Source: Micropterix aruncella
Lineage: Eukaryota; Arthropoda; Insecta; Lepidoptera; Micropterigidae
DNA: 64,000 nt
Direction of reading: 5' to 3'
Assembly (NCBI GenBank): GCA_944548615.1
Contig: OX155972.1
Location: 6,901,717-6,965,716, forward strand
Part shown: positions 48,253 through 60,681 of the stretch, one piece after another
How the letters are laid out: every line of letters starts with the position of its first letter
Position numbering within the stretch: position 1 is the first letter of the stretch
Made by a program: the position numbers and the translations under genes
Notes under the pieces: generated by a model
What the model was told of the DNA's origin: nothing
Seen by the model: only the letters and a program-made list of their open reading frames with translations
The model's database searches: none

Positions 48253-48776
48253 CCTGTTCTCACTTGCCGGGTGTCGGGCCCAATAAAAAGCTGGGTGGCC
48301 TAGTGGCAGACCATTTTGTATGGAGCTGTTCCCACTTATGTATGTATACGACACCGATTTTTTGTCGGCTCCGACAGGTTTTCTCGGTTGGCTTGCGAGC
48401 GCCGCACGCCCGATAAAAAATCGTGTCGGATCTCGCTCGTTTATGTATATGATAAACTACCTATCCGCTCGCAGTGTTGGGCATTTTACTTTTGTGAACG
48501 CACTTTTTTGAGCTTGAAACGCTTGAAATCCGTCCACCCAGGGTTGGTTCCCGATGAGGGAACTCCTTAACAGCAGAGACCCAAAATTTTGTATACTGAT
48601 GCCTGCATGCCAAATTTCAGCTCAATAGGATAAAGCGTTTCGGCGCTATCGTCGGAGATGTCCATCGCGCTCAGTCGTCTACTAGAGAGTGTGGGACCCG
48701 ACATCCGACAAGTGGGAACAGAGGCGCCGACATCCGATAAAAAATCGGGTCCCGACACCAGACAAATGGGAACGGG
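48253..48776. mobile_element. TIR element with doubled ends
   Basis: The left end CCTGTTCTCACTTGCCGGGT and right ends (inverted) CTGTTCCCACTTGTCGGATG (48697-48721) and CCGTTCCCATTTGTCTGGTG (48751-48776) match well. A further inner left end TGTTCCCACTTATG lies at 48327. AATAAAAA/ATAAAAAATCG flanks each end. This suggests one MITE nested in another of the same family. A lone inverted unit of the ~120-bp repeat (48541-48598) sits inside. Confidence 0.65.
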
Positions 48777-49074
48777 CTGTCACGGTGGCGATTAAACAAT
48801 ACTGTGCTTCTAGTATTGTGGCGTAAATATTTTTGTGGTAGGATTTAGCAATATTTTAGAGGAAAAACATAATTACTTAATTTTACACTGTTTCTCGCAG
48901 ACAAAAAAATACGGGATATATGCCGAGACCCCCCCTCTCCTCACGTGAGATTGGGTGAGATTCGGCTCGACCTTTCCCCCCTATATACCATCACGTAACT
49001 AATAGACGCCCCCTGTCAACATAGTTACTATGTGTCAGGTTTTGAAAACAACAATATTTATTTGATTTAATTTG
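48777..49074. other. No gene seen
   Basis: Includes the C-rich motif near 48925-48998 described with 47378. Confidence 0.45.
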
Positions 49075-49700
49075 TCAATATTTATTTATTTATTTATTTA
49101 AGAATTAATTACTATAAAACATTGAGTTGCTTACAAAAATAACAGGAACCGAATGGCAAAACCTTAACCTTTTGCTTATTTGATTCTGTCACCCAATTGG
49201 GACTAGCCCGTTCTGGGGTGGACAGGGCTATAATTTTACAATAAATTATGTAGAAGTTTTATTAAAATGCTCATAAAACTAAATTGCCCTAAAATATGTT
49301 CCTCAAAAAAAAACAATCAAATAGTGAGACAATCAGAATTGACATAATCTTCGTTCTAATTATAATCTTCGGTTTTGAATTATTCCTAAATTTGAATTAT
49401 TTTCCAAAAATACTCTAAGAGGGAAGTTTTTAAAAAAAGTTGACTAAAATCAAGGACTTTAGCTTCCACATAAAGTTCACTGCTGGGATGGCGATATAGT
49501 CAGCGGAGAATAATTTTGAGTATACATTTCTGCTCTACTTGCAATGGCTCCAGCAGGGTTTTACCACATCCACCCCATCCAATTATGCCTTAAGTAATAA
49601 GCGATTCATATAAAGCATGATAAACAGTTTTTAGCGTTTTGGAATCCAGAATATTTCTCAGTTCTATACTTCTTAGTAAAGGAATATGGGTCAGCTGCTA
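49075..49700 (-). pseudogene. LINE ORF2 C-terminal fragment with (AAAT) tail
   Basis: The minus strand reads LRSIELRNILDSKTLKTVYH then ALYESLIT, stop, GIIGWGGCGKTLLEPLQV and EQKCILKIILR, stop, LYRHPSSELYVEAKVLDFSQLF. This is the 'TVYYALFESxISYGIIGWGG...LEPLQVLQKKILKIIL' block of Jockey-type LINEs. A stop replaces Tyr before GIIGW and another follows ILR. An ATTT repeat at 49075-49105 is the 3' tail on the minus strand. Non-functional. Confidence 0.8.
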
Positions 49701-50149
49701 TGTTTAGCAGCTGGGTCGAGCTAAAGCGGACTTTTAATATTCAAGCTAGATTGCGGTTTCGTATATTTTATCTTGTAATCGTGCCTTCGAAAATTTGTAT
49801 TTTCCATATAGCCAAGCCACGTCTTTGACAATATTTGGTGGGGAGAATATTTGTTTGCTCTTCCGCTACGTACTGTTCGCTTCGTTATGCAAACAAGTGA
49901 GGGAACGAAGCGCAAGCTTACATTTCGAAACAGGCAAAGTAGGGCGAAGTGACATTGCAGCTCTAACCACAGCCGGAAGGATCTCCAAATTTAATAATAT
50001 AATGTAGAAGAGAGCTCTAGTTTCGAGATTTGGCTGGATCCGAAGTTTTATTGAAAAAAATATTTATTTATTTATTGAGAATAGTGGGTTTACAAAAAAT
50101 ACCCTAACAAATATTTTAATTATTACTGATATTCTTACATCATTACTTA
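49701..50149. other. No gene seen
   Basis: ATTTATTTATTGAGAATAG at about 50065-50085 resembles a LINE 3' UTR piece also seen at 56455. Nothing else. Confidence 0.4.
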
Positions 50150-50300
50150 CTAGAGTATATAATAAGTGCACTGAGAGCAATTGCAGGAGTATCCCTTGAC
50201 ACGCACTGCGAACCATACTTTCTTAAGTACAAAATACTGACTTTTAAATCTGAATATATTTTAAAATGTCTACTATATGCTAAATCTAATAAGGGGTAAA
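50150..50300 (+). pseudogene. Short LINE C-terminal fragment
   Basis: The plus strand reads ALRAIAGVSLDTHCEPYFLK then YKILTFKSEYILKCLLYAKS, the block following the 'LQKRAIR' region in Jockey-type ORF2. A stop follows at about 50297. It is out of order relative to the reverse transcriptase just downstream, so it belongs to a separate copy. Confidence 0.6.
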
Positions 50301-50324
50301 CGGGAATATGCACTCCTACAATAT

Positions 50325-51955
50325 ACGCAGACGTGATGATGATTAATAATGGAGAAACGTTCATCGATGGCACACATATATGTGAAGGTTTCAGTGTCTA
50401 CTACTTAAATCAGTGTTCATAGAATCGGCAGCCGATTCGAACACATGTCACGCAACGCCTAAAAGTGGCTCGCACAATTCGTTGAGTATCGGAGGCATCG
50501 AAATCAGTGAAGATATTATTCTTAGATAATAAATTGATATAAATAAGGGTTCGGGTAGTGACTCCATCCCTCCTATATTTATCTACAATTGTGCTCAGTC
50601 CCTCTCTGTTCCACTGGCCATTCTTTTCGACAGATCACTTAAGGCGGGCATTTTTTCGACGAGATGGAAAGAAGAGTGTGTCGTTCCAACTCACAAGGCC
50701 GGCCCAAAGAATGTAGTATCTAATTACAGACCGATATCTATTCTTCCGGTTATTAGCAAGTTATTTGAGAAGGTGGTATACGATTCCCTGCTGCCCTCTT
50801 TTAGGACAATTCTCCCTGAGAATCAGCATGGTTTCTTACCAGGACGCTCGGTTACATCAAATCTATGCCAATTTATTGACTTTGTCACGGTCAACATGGA
50901 TATGAGACTGCAAGTAGATGTAATTTACACCGATTTCTTGAAGGCGTTTGACCGCGTCGACCACGGTATTCTACTTGGAAAATTATAATCTGTGGGCATA
51001 CACGGCGACCTACTGCGATGGCTCTCATCGTACTTGAGGAACAGGCGACAGGCTGTTGTACTGGGTGGTTTTCGGTCAAATTATGTAAACATTCCATCTG
51101 GCGCACCCCAGGGCTCTCATCTTGGTCCGCTGCTGTTCAATGTTTATATACACGATATTCAGGATTGTTTCCAACACTCACACTGCATTATGTACGCTGA
51201 CAATCTTAAAGTTTATTCTGTGGTCAAATATATTTCACAGTGTCATCGATTACAGGAGGACCTTGCTCGCATGTCAGACTATTGCTCTCTCAATAAATTA
51301 AGTTTAAATGCGGCGAAATGCAGCAAGTTATCCTTTACTCGTAACCGATCAAAGTATGATTTTGACTACAGGATAGGCGGAGAGTTCATAGTAGAGAAGA
51401 GTGTAGTGCGGGATTTGAGCATGCCAATTCTTTCAAATGGGAATAACATTAATATGTAACTTTCAGGTACCTCATTTTAGTTCTTATTGTTTAATAATAA
51501 TATTATGAATTTTATATTAATATGTAGATTACAATATGTAACGTACCATACCTGATCATATACACACATACGTTGTTTTTTCCAATTTTGTTTTGATACT
51601 TTCTATTGTGTGATTATTTTTTGTATAGAGTGCCTAAGATGACTATTAATATTCTTATAATAATTATATATTTTATATGTATACTCACGTACATGGATTC
51701 AGCTCTATATTTTTATTTTATTTGTCTGCCGTGTAAAGCCGACTTTAGTCAACGCTATTGTCGAATTAATATTTATGCTTTTATAGTTTTATATCTTAAT
51801 ATAATATAATTAATATTTATGCTTATATAGTTTTATACATATATTAATATATTACTAGCAACTGACGAATTCTAATATGCGATAATTAGCTTTAATTGAT
51901 AATTTATGCCTTTATTGTATATTCTGAATGAATAAATTGAATACTGAATACTGCA
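50325..51955 (+). pseudogene. LINE reverse transcriptase (Jockey-like) with one internal stop and a 3' deletion
   Basis: Starts in the linker (INNGETFIDGTHICEGF). After a shift it reads LSIGGIEISEDIILR, two stops, then NKGSGSDSIPPIFI. From 50572 to 51459 one frame gives SNYRPISILPVISKLFEKVV, ENQHGFLPGRSVTSNLCQF, YTDFLKAFDRVDH (catalytic Asp), a single TAA at 50986, IPSGAPQGSHLGPLLFNVY and CIMYADNLKVYS, where the catalytic YADD is YADN. After VRDLS it jumps to non-coding sequence, so thumb and C-terminus are deleted. The 3' UTR ends in ATTGAATACTGAATACTG at 51935-51953, a LINE tail. Recently decayed and not functional. Confidence 0.88.
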
Positions 51956-52671
51956 TAGGGTGGGCCAAAAAGGTGTTGGCGGTTTGAATATAAAATTTAA
52001 AAAACGCTACCATGCATATGAAACTTTAATTTTAGTTTTTGAAAAATATAAATGTTGGAATTTTTATGTCCTTAAAATAATGTATTCTAATAGAAGGACC
52101 CTGGGCTGCTTGGCCCTCTTGAAACCGAAGTTGCAGATTTTGAAAATCTCGGCGAAACATTATTCTTGTAATATTTTGCTTCCCCGTATAATGTTTCTTG
52201 TGAGTTGCTCCAAATTTATCGGAATATTTCCATAGACCACCTATTTTAGGACGCCCCATTAAAAAATAATACATGGTGTTAGGGCTCCCTTCCGAGTTGA
52301 CGCGACTAAAAATTTAGATATTTTTGCAATGCCACGCGCCCGCGCGCTTTTGATATATACATAAAGATGTATAGGTATACCGCGGCGACAAGGGAATACG
52401 TCCTACCGTTGGCAAAGGCCAATTACGAATGACGGTTTCGGCTTCGCGCGTCGTCTAATATAGTCGATTTGGCTTTTCAATTTTAATAAAATAAATTATC
52501 AAATTAATGGTTTTTTATAAAGTAAAAATTAGATTACAATAATAAAATAACTCAAGATCACTGAGTTATTTTTTATATCACTCAAAAGTATTTATAATAA
52601 ATAGAAAAAAAAATGTTTTGTCATAACATTTCTGGAAGTTACGTAATTTCAAACATTTTTTAAGCTATTGC

Positions 52672-53266
52672 ATAGCTTTTATCGCGGGCCTAGGCCAGCG
52701 CGGCGACCGAATGAAGAAATTTCTTAACGAAAATTAATGATTTTAAACTGATAATTACGTCTAAACGAGTACTGCTTACGATTCGAAAAAAATATATGTT
52801 AAACAAGAACATTTTGTTAATATTCTTAGCTTTGAATATTTTAGATTTTGTTTATATTACATAGTGTAATTAAATTGTGAAATTAGGTCTAACCGAACAC
52901 AAAAACGACTACTACGCAAATACTATGTGGCGTATTATTATGAGACCTGCACCATTTTAAAGATAATTAAATTATCTATCTTTTTATCTACGATTTTTTT
53001 CGAATATTCCGTTTTTTTTGCTTTATCGAATAAAAAATTCGTGCGCGGCGCTCTATCGGAAGACGTTTAAATTATTCCGAATCATTTGCTTCCGCAGCCG
53101 CAAATGATTCGGAATAATTTCAACATTTTCCGATAGAGCGCAGTTATCTGATATCAGAAAAAATAAAATTAATAAAATAAATAAATAATTATAATTGCAT
53201 AAGTTGTTAAAAATACTATGCAATAGCTTTACCGCGGCAATCCCCGAGTGCCACATGTATTTTTTC
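52672..53266 (-). mobile_element. Hairpin-bearing short element, copy 2 (inverted)
   Basis: Reverse complement of copies 1 and 3 along its full length, including AAGCTATTGCATAGC ends, AGCAGTACTCGTTTAGACG-type blocks and the 94-nt hairpin at 53048-53141 (3 mismatches between arms). It lies inside the mariner-type element. Confidence 0.85.
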
Positions 53267-53509
53267 TTATATTTTTTGTATGGAAGTTTCAAAAACTGTC
53301 TGAGCACTACGCAAATAGACCATACGCTGGTGTAAATGGTATCTTTTAATATTAAGAATCATCTCTAGGTTTTTCAAAAACTGAAGACAAATCTCGCTCG
53401 TTTTAATTTTTTTGGAAAACGGTAACAGAATAAAGGTAATTTACAATTAATATGTAAATTTTTTAATTTTTTGTAAACCGAGTTTTTAAAATCCGGCATA
53501 ACTGTATTA

Positions 53510-54030
53510 AAATTCTTTTTCGTGTTCTCACAGCCAGGCCACAAAATTATGCTTTATATAGCTTTGGTGGCCATTCAATATCCCCTCTTTTTGAAAGAAG
53601 TCTTCCCGGGAACATTTCTTTCAGCAAGTCTATAGACACCCTAGCATGTGGCACCATCTTGTTGGAACCATCTCCTCGAGTTATCGCATTGAAATTTTTG
53701 CAAAGCCGGGACCACGAACTCTCTTAACATGTTGCAAAAATTGTGGGCTCTGACCGTCACCGCGCGCCCAGTTTCGTCCTCGAAAAATTATGGCCTGACA
53801 ACAACCTTTGCCGTTATTGCAGCCCATACGATAATTTTAGGGCTGTCAAGTGGACGTCTATGCAGACGGTGGGGGTTATTCTCTGACCAGAAGAAACAGT
53901 TTTGTATGTTCCCTTGACTATTAAGATGGAAATTCGTCTTGTCAATGAACACGCTACAAAAATCGTTAAAACAGTCGAGCATCAGATTAACGAAGTTAAG
54001 TCGATTATTGGCATTATCCTCCATGGCGAC
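53510..54030 (-). pseudogene. Tc1/mariner-superfamily transposase remnant
   Basis: The minus strand reads VFIDKTNFHLNSQGNIQNCF then FWSENNPHRLHRRPLDSPKI and VWAAITAKVVVRP. This is the first catalytic block, with Asp in FID where relatives have FSDE. A stop follows, then FFEDETGRAVTVRAHNFCNM and WFQQDGATC, the second catalytic Asp block. A stop/shift follows, then HARVSIDLLKEMFPGRLLSK and IEWPPK. The 'SPDLSPCDFFLWGYL' segment is partly deleted. The DDE enzyme would cut and paste at TA sites; here it is inactive. The first ~100 residues (DNA-binding part) are not recognisable. Confidence 0.85.
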
Positions 54031-54384
54031 TATATTTCCAAGAAGCGACGTGTCTAGAAATATACGCTCCGCCTTACTGCAACAAGCAGATTCCGAGAAA
54101 TTAAGGAATCAAATCGCCAACACCCTTTTGGCCCACCTGTACTATGTGTACTCCGCATGTTTCATTAAGTATAGCCTATGTATTGTTTAATTGACCATTA
54201 AAAAAATGCATTATTATAAAATTATTATTACTATTTATGTAAAAATATATAAGCAAGTTAATATTATGTGAAAAAGACGTATAAAATACAAAATTGATAT
54301 TCCGTACGTAATGATTAAAAAAAACTAAAATAAAGAACGGTTCAGTAGGCCATTAAATGCAATAGCACAGAAATAAAAAAAAAA
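54031..54384. other. Transposon end and spacer
   Basis: 54106-54141 is the inverted end of the mariner-type element. 54142-54384 is AT-rich with no feature. Confidence 0.5.
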
Positions 54385-54980
54385 TACGTGTGGCACTCGG
54401 GGACTGCCGCGGTAAAGCTATTGCATAGCATTTTTAACAACTTATGCAATTATAATTATTTATTTATTTTATTTATTTTATTTTTTCTGATATCAGATAA
54501 CTGCGCTCTATCGGAAAACGTTGAAATTATTCCGAATCATTTGCGGCTGCGGAAGCAAATGATTCGGAATAATTTTAACTTCTTCCGATAGAGCGCCGCG
54601 CACGAATTTTTATTCGATAAAGCAAAAAAAACTGATTATTCGAAAAAAACGTAGATAGAAAGATAGATAATTAAATTATCTTTAAAATGGTGCAGGTTTC
54701 ATAATAATACGCCAGATAGTATTTCCGTAGTAGTCGTTTTTGTCTTCGGTTAGACCTAATTTCACAAATTAATTACACTATGTAATATAAACAAAATCTA
54801 AAATATTCAAAGCTAAGAATATTAGGAAAATGTTCTTGTTTAACATATATTTTTTTTGAATCGTAAGCAGTACTCGTTTAGACGTAATTATCCGTTTAAA
54901 ATCTTTAATTTTCGTTAAGAAATTTCTTCATTCGGTCGCTGCGCTGGCCTAGGCCCGCGATAAAAGCTATGCAATAGCTT
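54381..54980 (+). mobile_element. Hairpin-bearing short element, copy 3
   Basis: Same order as copy 1 from AAAATACGTGTGGCACTCGG to GCTATGCAATAGCTT, a few percent diverged by eye, with a longer TTTA tract. The hairpin is at 54503-54596, again 94 nt with 3 mismatches. Confidence 0.85.
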
Positions 54981-55054
54981 AAAATCCTTATAGACTGAAA
55001 ATTATATTATGAAATAAATTCCATATTTTTAAATTACATATTAGATACAAAAGT

Positions 55055-55560
55055 GCAGCAGCCATTGCATGTTAAAACCTAAAACAGGCTAACATAATTG
55101 AATGCGTATACAAATTTTCGTGTCTGTAGGTACTGTTGACCGTTAAGTAGTTCTCTCGTTGGCAGCTAGCCCTGGGTCTCGCAGTCCTGCCTTGGCGAGA
55201 CTTAGAACGGGCTGTCGTAATTGAATGTATATACAAAATTTCGTGTCTGTGCTATTAACCGTTGATGAGTCCTCTAGTCAGGAACCAACCCTAGGTGCAG
55301 CAGCCATGTCATGATGAAACTTAGAACGGGCTGTCATAACTGAATGCGTATACACAATTTCGTGTCTGTGCTGTTGACAGTTAAGGGGTCCCCTCATCGG
55401 TAACCAAGCCTGGGTTTAGAATCAGGTCATGCTTACCATAAAAAATGAATTGTCGTCGGAACTGAACCAACATGCAAATTTTTAACTTTATTTGATAATA
55501 TTTAAGGAATTACCTCAATTCCTCATGGATTCCATCCTCAGAATCAGATTTTTATATAAA
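55055..55560 (+). repeat. ~120-bp-unit dispersed repeat, copy 3 (three units plus tail)
   Basis: Three units with the CTGTNCTRTTRAC core (first interrupted by AGGTA near 55127), then AATCAGGTCATGCTTACCAT and the shared tail. A further half unit (TTTCGTGCCTGTGCTGTCGACC) lies at 55862-55920, joined to family C. Confidence 0.8.
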
Positions 55561-55859
55561 TGGGACCATTCTTCATGCAGCTTGACATTTTTACTATTTT
55601 ATTTCCTATATTTTTATACTATTTTATCTTTTTTTTGGGTAATCAGTTGTATTTTGTATTTGTAGGACCATATTAGTTTCTACTTCTTTGATAACTTAAC
55701 TGATATCTTACTGTCAACTTAATCGATAATTAAAAATGATAGTTCAAGTGAAAAAGTCCTTAAGTGAGTTAGTTTTTTTTTTGTAAAATGTCAAATAATT
55801 ATTAAAATTACTGTAATTTACAACTTCTAATTCGAGTCTTATAAAATTATCTCATATAC
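55561..55859. other. No gene seen
   Basis: AT-rich filler. Confidence 0.45.
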
Positions 55860-55861
55860 AA

Positions 55862-56170
55862 AATTTCGTGCCTGTGCTGTCGACCGTTGAGGAGTCCCCT
55901 CATCGGAAACCAGCCCTGGGAGACAGTACTGTTTCCAGACTCCCCCGACTGTCTTACTCCCCCGATTGGCTTACGACGCACGGTGAGCAAACCGTCCAGG
56001 AGCGCCAGAAGAATGACTCCTGGGCGAAACTGACCATCAGGTCAGAGTCCTACTCGGGCTCGAACTTTATGCGTTGAGGCCGCGGGATGGGTGTTGACCC
56101 GTGAGTGTGACCGACTCTGAACGAATGGGTCTTCGTGGCCGACTCAACAGGACCCATTAGCTCCCAGTTG
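55862..56170 (-). repeat. Half repeat unit fused to inverted family C 5' end
   Basis: 55920-56170 reversed reads ACTGGGAGCTAATGGGTCCT, GAGTCGGCCACGAAGACCCA, ACTCACGGGTCAACACCCAT, GGCGCTCCTGGACGG: the best-preserved family C start in the window. It breaks off at AGACAGTACTGTTTCC. Confidence 0.75.
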
Positions 56171-56477
56171 TTATACACAGATGAGAATAATATTATTACT
56201 TCAGATTATATAGAATATTTGCGATAGAATTGAACAAAAGTTATTTAATATCCTGAATAAGAGCGCTTCTCTTCCATCCTGAATATGGGTAATTGCGAGC
56301 AACTAAAGTTAGCCGAACTTTGTATGCAAAGTTTTGAAGAACAATCTACTAAATTACCTACTCGTCTTTCAAGCTTACTCGGTCCCAGTGCTGCAGTCAC
56401 CTTACTATTATCCAAAAACACAAGACTTCAGCATATTCAATTCAATTAAATTCATTTATTGAGAATAATTATATAAG
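56171..56477. other. No gene seen
   Basis: Ordinary AT-rich sequence. Confidence 0.45.
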
Positions 56478-57137
56478 TCATCATCATCATCATCATCATC
56501 ATTTATTCATTCCATAAAAGCATTTCACAATACTGAGGAACATGTCAAATTTTACATTCATAATTTACCAGATGATAAAACCGCTTTGATTAATTAAAAG
56601 GAAAAAAAAATATTGTAATCAGAGGTGATTACTTAAAAATAGTCAAATTTACAAAATAATCAATAATCAAACAAATAATAATCAATACCATAAAAAGAAA
56701 AATTCTGAAACATGCGTAATTAAAAACAATGTCAATAAAATCTAAAACTTAGTTCGAAAATATAGTCATAATATGGTTATTTATAATCAAGCAATTGTGG
56801 ACGCAATATCATAAAAGTCGTCCAGTTTGTAATTGGCATGTTTGACTAACTGATTTTTCAAGCAGATTTTATATGCTGCCATCTCAAGTCTTTTCGTCGA
56901 TGATGGCAAAGCATTGAACAATTTAAAATTAATATATAAAAATGTTTTTTGATATTTAGTCAAGCGTACTTTAGGCAATAACACATTGTTTTTATGTCGC
57001 GTATTATGGCTTTTATGTCGCGTATTATTGCTAAGTAGCTTCGGATATGCAGTTGCAGTAATGCGCAATAATCTATCAGATATGTGAGATGGAAATCCAT
57101 ATAATTTCAGTATATCGTAATCAAAACTGTTTCTTTA
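56478..57137 (-). pseudogene. 5'-truncated LINE: C-terminus, 3' UTR and (ATG) tail
   Basis: The minus strand from 57137 reads NSFDYDILKLYGFPSHISDR, LLRITATAYPKLL, NTRHKNNVLLPKVRL, YQKTFLYINFKLFNALPSST and LEMAAYKICLKNQLV, ending at a stop at 56787. This is the C-terminal domain of a Jockey/R1-type ORF2 ('NTRHK...LPKVRLxxYQKTFLYxxFKLFNALP'). The 3' UTR runs to a CAT repeat at 56478-56503, an (ATG)n tail in the element's sense. The C-terminal frame itself is intact; everything upstream is missing. Confidence 0.8.
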
Positions 57138-57149
57138 ACAACAATACCT

Positions 57150-57416
57150 TTAACCCTTTCGCTACCGCCTAACTATGCAGTGTCTCTACCAGAGCGACAC
57201 ATATGTTCCAGGACCCTTATGCTCAATATCGAGTTTTATTGATATCTCGATTTTATTGTTGATTTTTTAATGTCAATACATAGATTTCCTGTATTTTTAG
57301 AAGTTTTTTAAGCCCAGTTATTATATTATGCGTTAGATACTATAGGATTTGGAGAGCTGAGACATATGTGTCCCACTGGTAGCGTACATAATACCTTTTT
57401 TCCCACTAGTAGTTAA
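57150..57416. mobile_element. Possible piggyBac-type MITE (TTAA borders)
   Basis: TTAA at 57150-57153 and 57413-57416. Inside, CTACCAGAGCGACACATATG near 57188 is inverted as CATATGTGTCCCACTGGTAG near 57363. The left border TTAACCCTTTCGCTACC is piggyBac-like. The very ends match each other poorly, so this is tentative. Confidence 0.45.
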
Positions 57417-57654
57417 AACAAATACATTTATTTCACAAAAAAACATTTATTTTTTTATGGTAAATACTGAAGCCAGTTTTACAAAAATCGCTTTCATCAT
57501 CCCTCTGATTCGTTCGCTGCAAGATAATCCTGTAAAATATGTACGGGTATTATTCGGCGTTTTATTTCACTTTCGCTCACCTAAAAATATAAATAACTTT
57601 AGAATGAGGTACGTAAAATTGACGACCAGTGGGACAAGTAACTTGTAGCTTCAA

Positions 57655-58068
57655 TACCGATGGGATTAAAGCATTTAAAACATTACGGTTTCGATGGAAA
57701 CGCCTCGAACCTAATGAATTATTTTCTTCGCAACAGGCAGCAAGTAACTGCTATTGAGGACTGTCACTCCATAGCGGGCGAGATAGCGATAGGCATACCG
57801 CAGGGATCTTGTCGGGTAACACTCTTTTACTATTATATGTGAATGATATTACATCTGCCACATCGCATGCTGAGCTGATACTATACCCAGATGATACATG
57901 CGCAGTAATAGAGAGCGAGAGCTCACCATCGTTAACCAGCAATACCCAACTTGTGTTGAATGAGTTAGGTGCATGGTTTGATGCTAATGGCCTGTTACTC
58001 AACATTAACAAAACTAATGTTATGTATTTCAGCCTTAGACCTACTAAAACCGAAATACATGTGAAATG
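57655..58068 (+). pseudogene. LINE reverse transcriptase fragment
   Basis: The plus strand reads KHYGFDGNASNLMNYFLRNR and GEIAIGIPQGS. After a shift it reads LLLYVNDITSATSHAELILY then PDDTCAVIESES, with catalytic YADD altered to YPDD. It continues LVLNELGAWFDANGLLLNIN and KTNVMYFS. These are RT motifs B-D of a CR1/Jockey-type LINE. The fragment is cut at 58068 by the tail of an oppositely oriented LINE. Not functional. Confidence 0.82.
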
Positions 58069-58456
58069 AAATGAAATGCTTTTTCAGAGACACTTGAAAG
58101 GTAGAAACCGTTGGTGCGTTTCTGATGTCTGGCGGCGGGAGCTGGTTCCATAGTCTAGCTGCATGAACGGTGAAGGAATAAGTAAAAAAAGAAGAATTAT
58201 GAGTTGGAATCGCAATTTTACTATCCTGACTGAAACGGAGTGAAAGACCATGACTTCCTAAGTGATTGAATTTTTCGGTTAGGTAGGAGGGAGCGGTAGG
58301 ATTGTTGAGGATGTTATAAAGAAGGGGAAGAATATGCATGTTTCTACGTTCACGTATTCCAAGCCAATGAAGTCTGCTTCTATACTCAGAGACGTGATCA
58401 TTTTTTTTCGGAAGCAATACTGTTTCCTTTAGAGCATCATCTAATGGAGAGCCCAC
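58069..58456 (-). pseudogene. LINE ORF2 C-terminal fragment, head-to-head with the RT piece
   Basis: The minus strand reads VSEYRSRLHWLGIRERRNMH, ILPLLYNILNNPTAPSYL, SLRFSQDSKIAIPTHNSSFF and YSFTVHAARLWNQLPPPDIR, ending SLKKHFISF: a well-preserved ORF2 C-terminus without frameshift. The GTGAAATGAAATGAAATG at 58060-58078 is its ATTTC-type tail on the minus strand and marks insertion into the other LINE. At its upstream edge (58407-58435) lies GGAAGCAATACTGTTTCCTT, nearly identical to a block of family C. Confidence 0.85.
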
Positions 58457-58956
58457 AAAAGGTCGATAAGAGTTAAAACTGTTTCATGAAATAAGTTCAC
58501 GCGTTCTGGATCATTTTCAATTTATTGATACTGTTGGATAATTTTACATGTAAGAAATGATTTGAAGTCGCGATACCCAGGGAGTATCTCTGGAGTTTCT
58601 TTTTTATATTTTTGTCGACCACTAAACAATTGTTTCTCAAAGACGGGCTTATCTAACGGGACGAGATTGCATTTTTTTATGTTGGTTATGTATGTGTAGA
58701 TTTATATACGCATCCCTGATAATAAAATGACAGTAGAAGAGCCAGAGAGAGTGAGTGAAAGAGAGAGGTGTGTAGGAAGAAGGGTGGGTCGGGTAGATCC
58801 TTCATAAAATGTCTTCGCTTACCGCCATAAAGCGCTACCGCCGAGGAATTCGACATTATCCGAGACACCCGTTAACCCTATACAATCTGCCCAAATACGA
58901 AGGCGCGGGTTAGCCAAGGCGAAATACTTGTAATATACATAGATGTAGTTACTGCC
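58457..58956. other. No gene seen
   Basis: Includes a short AGAGAGAGTGAGTGAAAGAGA run near 58740. No repeat match. Confidence 0.45.
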
Positions 58957-59288
58957 CAGTACATTTCTCTCTAATCTTCTGTAATCTGAAGGATATCATA
59001 AATCCTTTTGCTCAAAGGTCGGAACCATGTAAACATGTAAATGATTGCAGTATCAAAATGGTAGAAATATCACAAGTTATACAACTTACACAATTTAATC
59101 AATTATATACCAATAGGAAATCAAATTCTTAGTAAACCTAAAAAAGCTGTTTTGAAGCCTAAAAAGCCAGTACATTTCTCTTTAATCTTCTGTAATCTGA
59201 AGGATATAATAATTTTTTTTGCTCAAGGGTCGGAACCATGTAAACATGTAAATGATTGCAGTATCAAAATTATAGAAATATCACAAGT

Positions 59289-60178
<890 letters not shown>

Positions 60179-60281
60179 TAACTTACACAATTTAATAAAT
60201 TATATACCAATAGGAAATCAAATTCTTATTAAACCTAAAAAAGCTGTTTTGAAGCCTAAAAAGCCATTACATTTCTCTCTA

Positions 60282-60481
60282 NNNNNNNNNNNNNNNNNNN
60301 NNNNNNNNNNNNNNNNNNNNNNNNNNNNNNNNNNNNNNNNNNNNNNNNNNNNNNNNNNNNNNNNNNNNNNNNNNNNNNNNNNNNNNNNNNNNNNNNNNNN
60401 NNNNNNNNNNNNNNNNNNNNNNNNNNNNNNNNNNNNNNNNNNNNNNNNNNNNNNNNNNNNNNNNNNNNNNNNNNNNNNNNN
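60282..60481. other. Assembly gap (200 N) inside the satellite
   Basis: The left flank ends CATTTCTCTCTA and the right flank starts TCTAATCTTCTG. In an intact unit these are one continuous CATTTCTCTCTAATCTTCTG. The gap may therefore be an overlap or a collapsed whole number of units. Confidence 0.98.
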
Positions 60482-60681
60482 TCTAATCTTCTGTAATCTG
60501 AAGGATTATCATAAATCCTTTTGCTCAAGGGTCGGAACCATGTAAACATGTAAATGATTGCAGTATCAAAATTGTAGAAATATCACAAGTTATATAACTT
60601 ACACAATTTAATAAATTATATAGCAATAGCAAATCAAATTCTTAATAACCTTAAAAAACCTGTTTTGAAACCTAGAAAAAA

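Larger units (their letters stand above)
51957..54141 (-). mobile_element. Tc1/mariner-type (IS630 superfamily) element, decayed and invaded
   Basis: Left end AGGGTGGGCCAAAAAGGTG and right end, inverted, CAGGTGGGCCAAAAGGGTG, each next to TA, frame a minus-strand transposase remnant (53510-54030). The left part (51957-52262) could instead be a separate small MITE, because 52236-52261 also resembles an inverted end. Copy 2 of the hairpin element (52672-53266) is inserted inside. An 11-bp hairpin AAAATAACTCA...TGAGTTATTTT is at 52544-52572. Confidence 0.6.
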
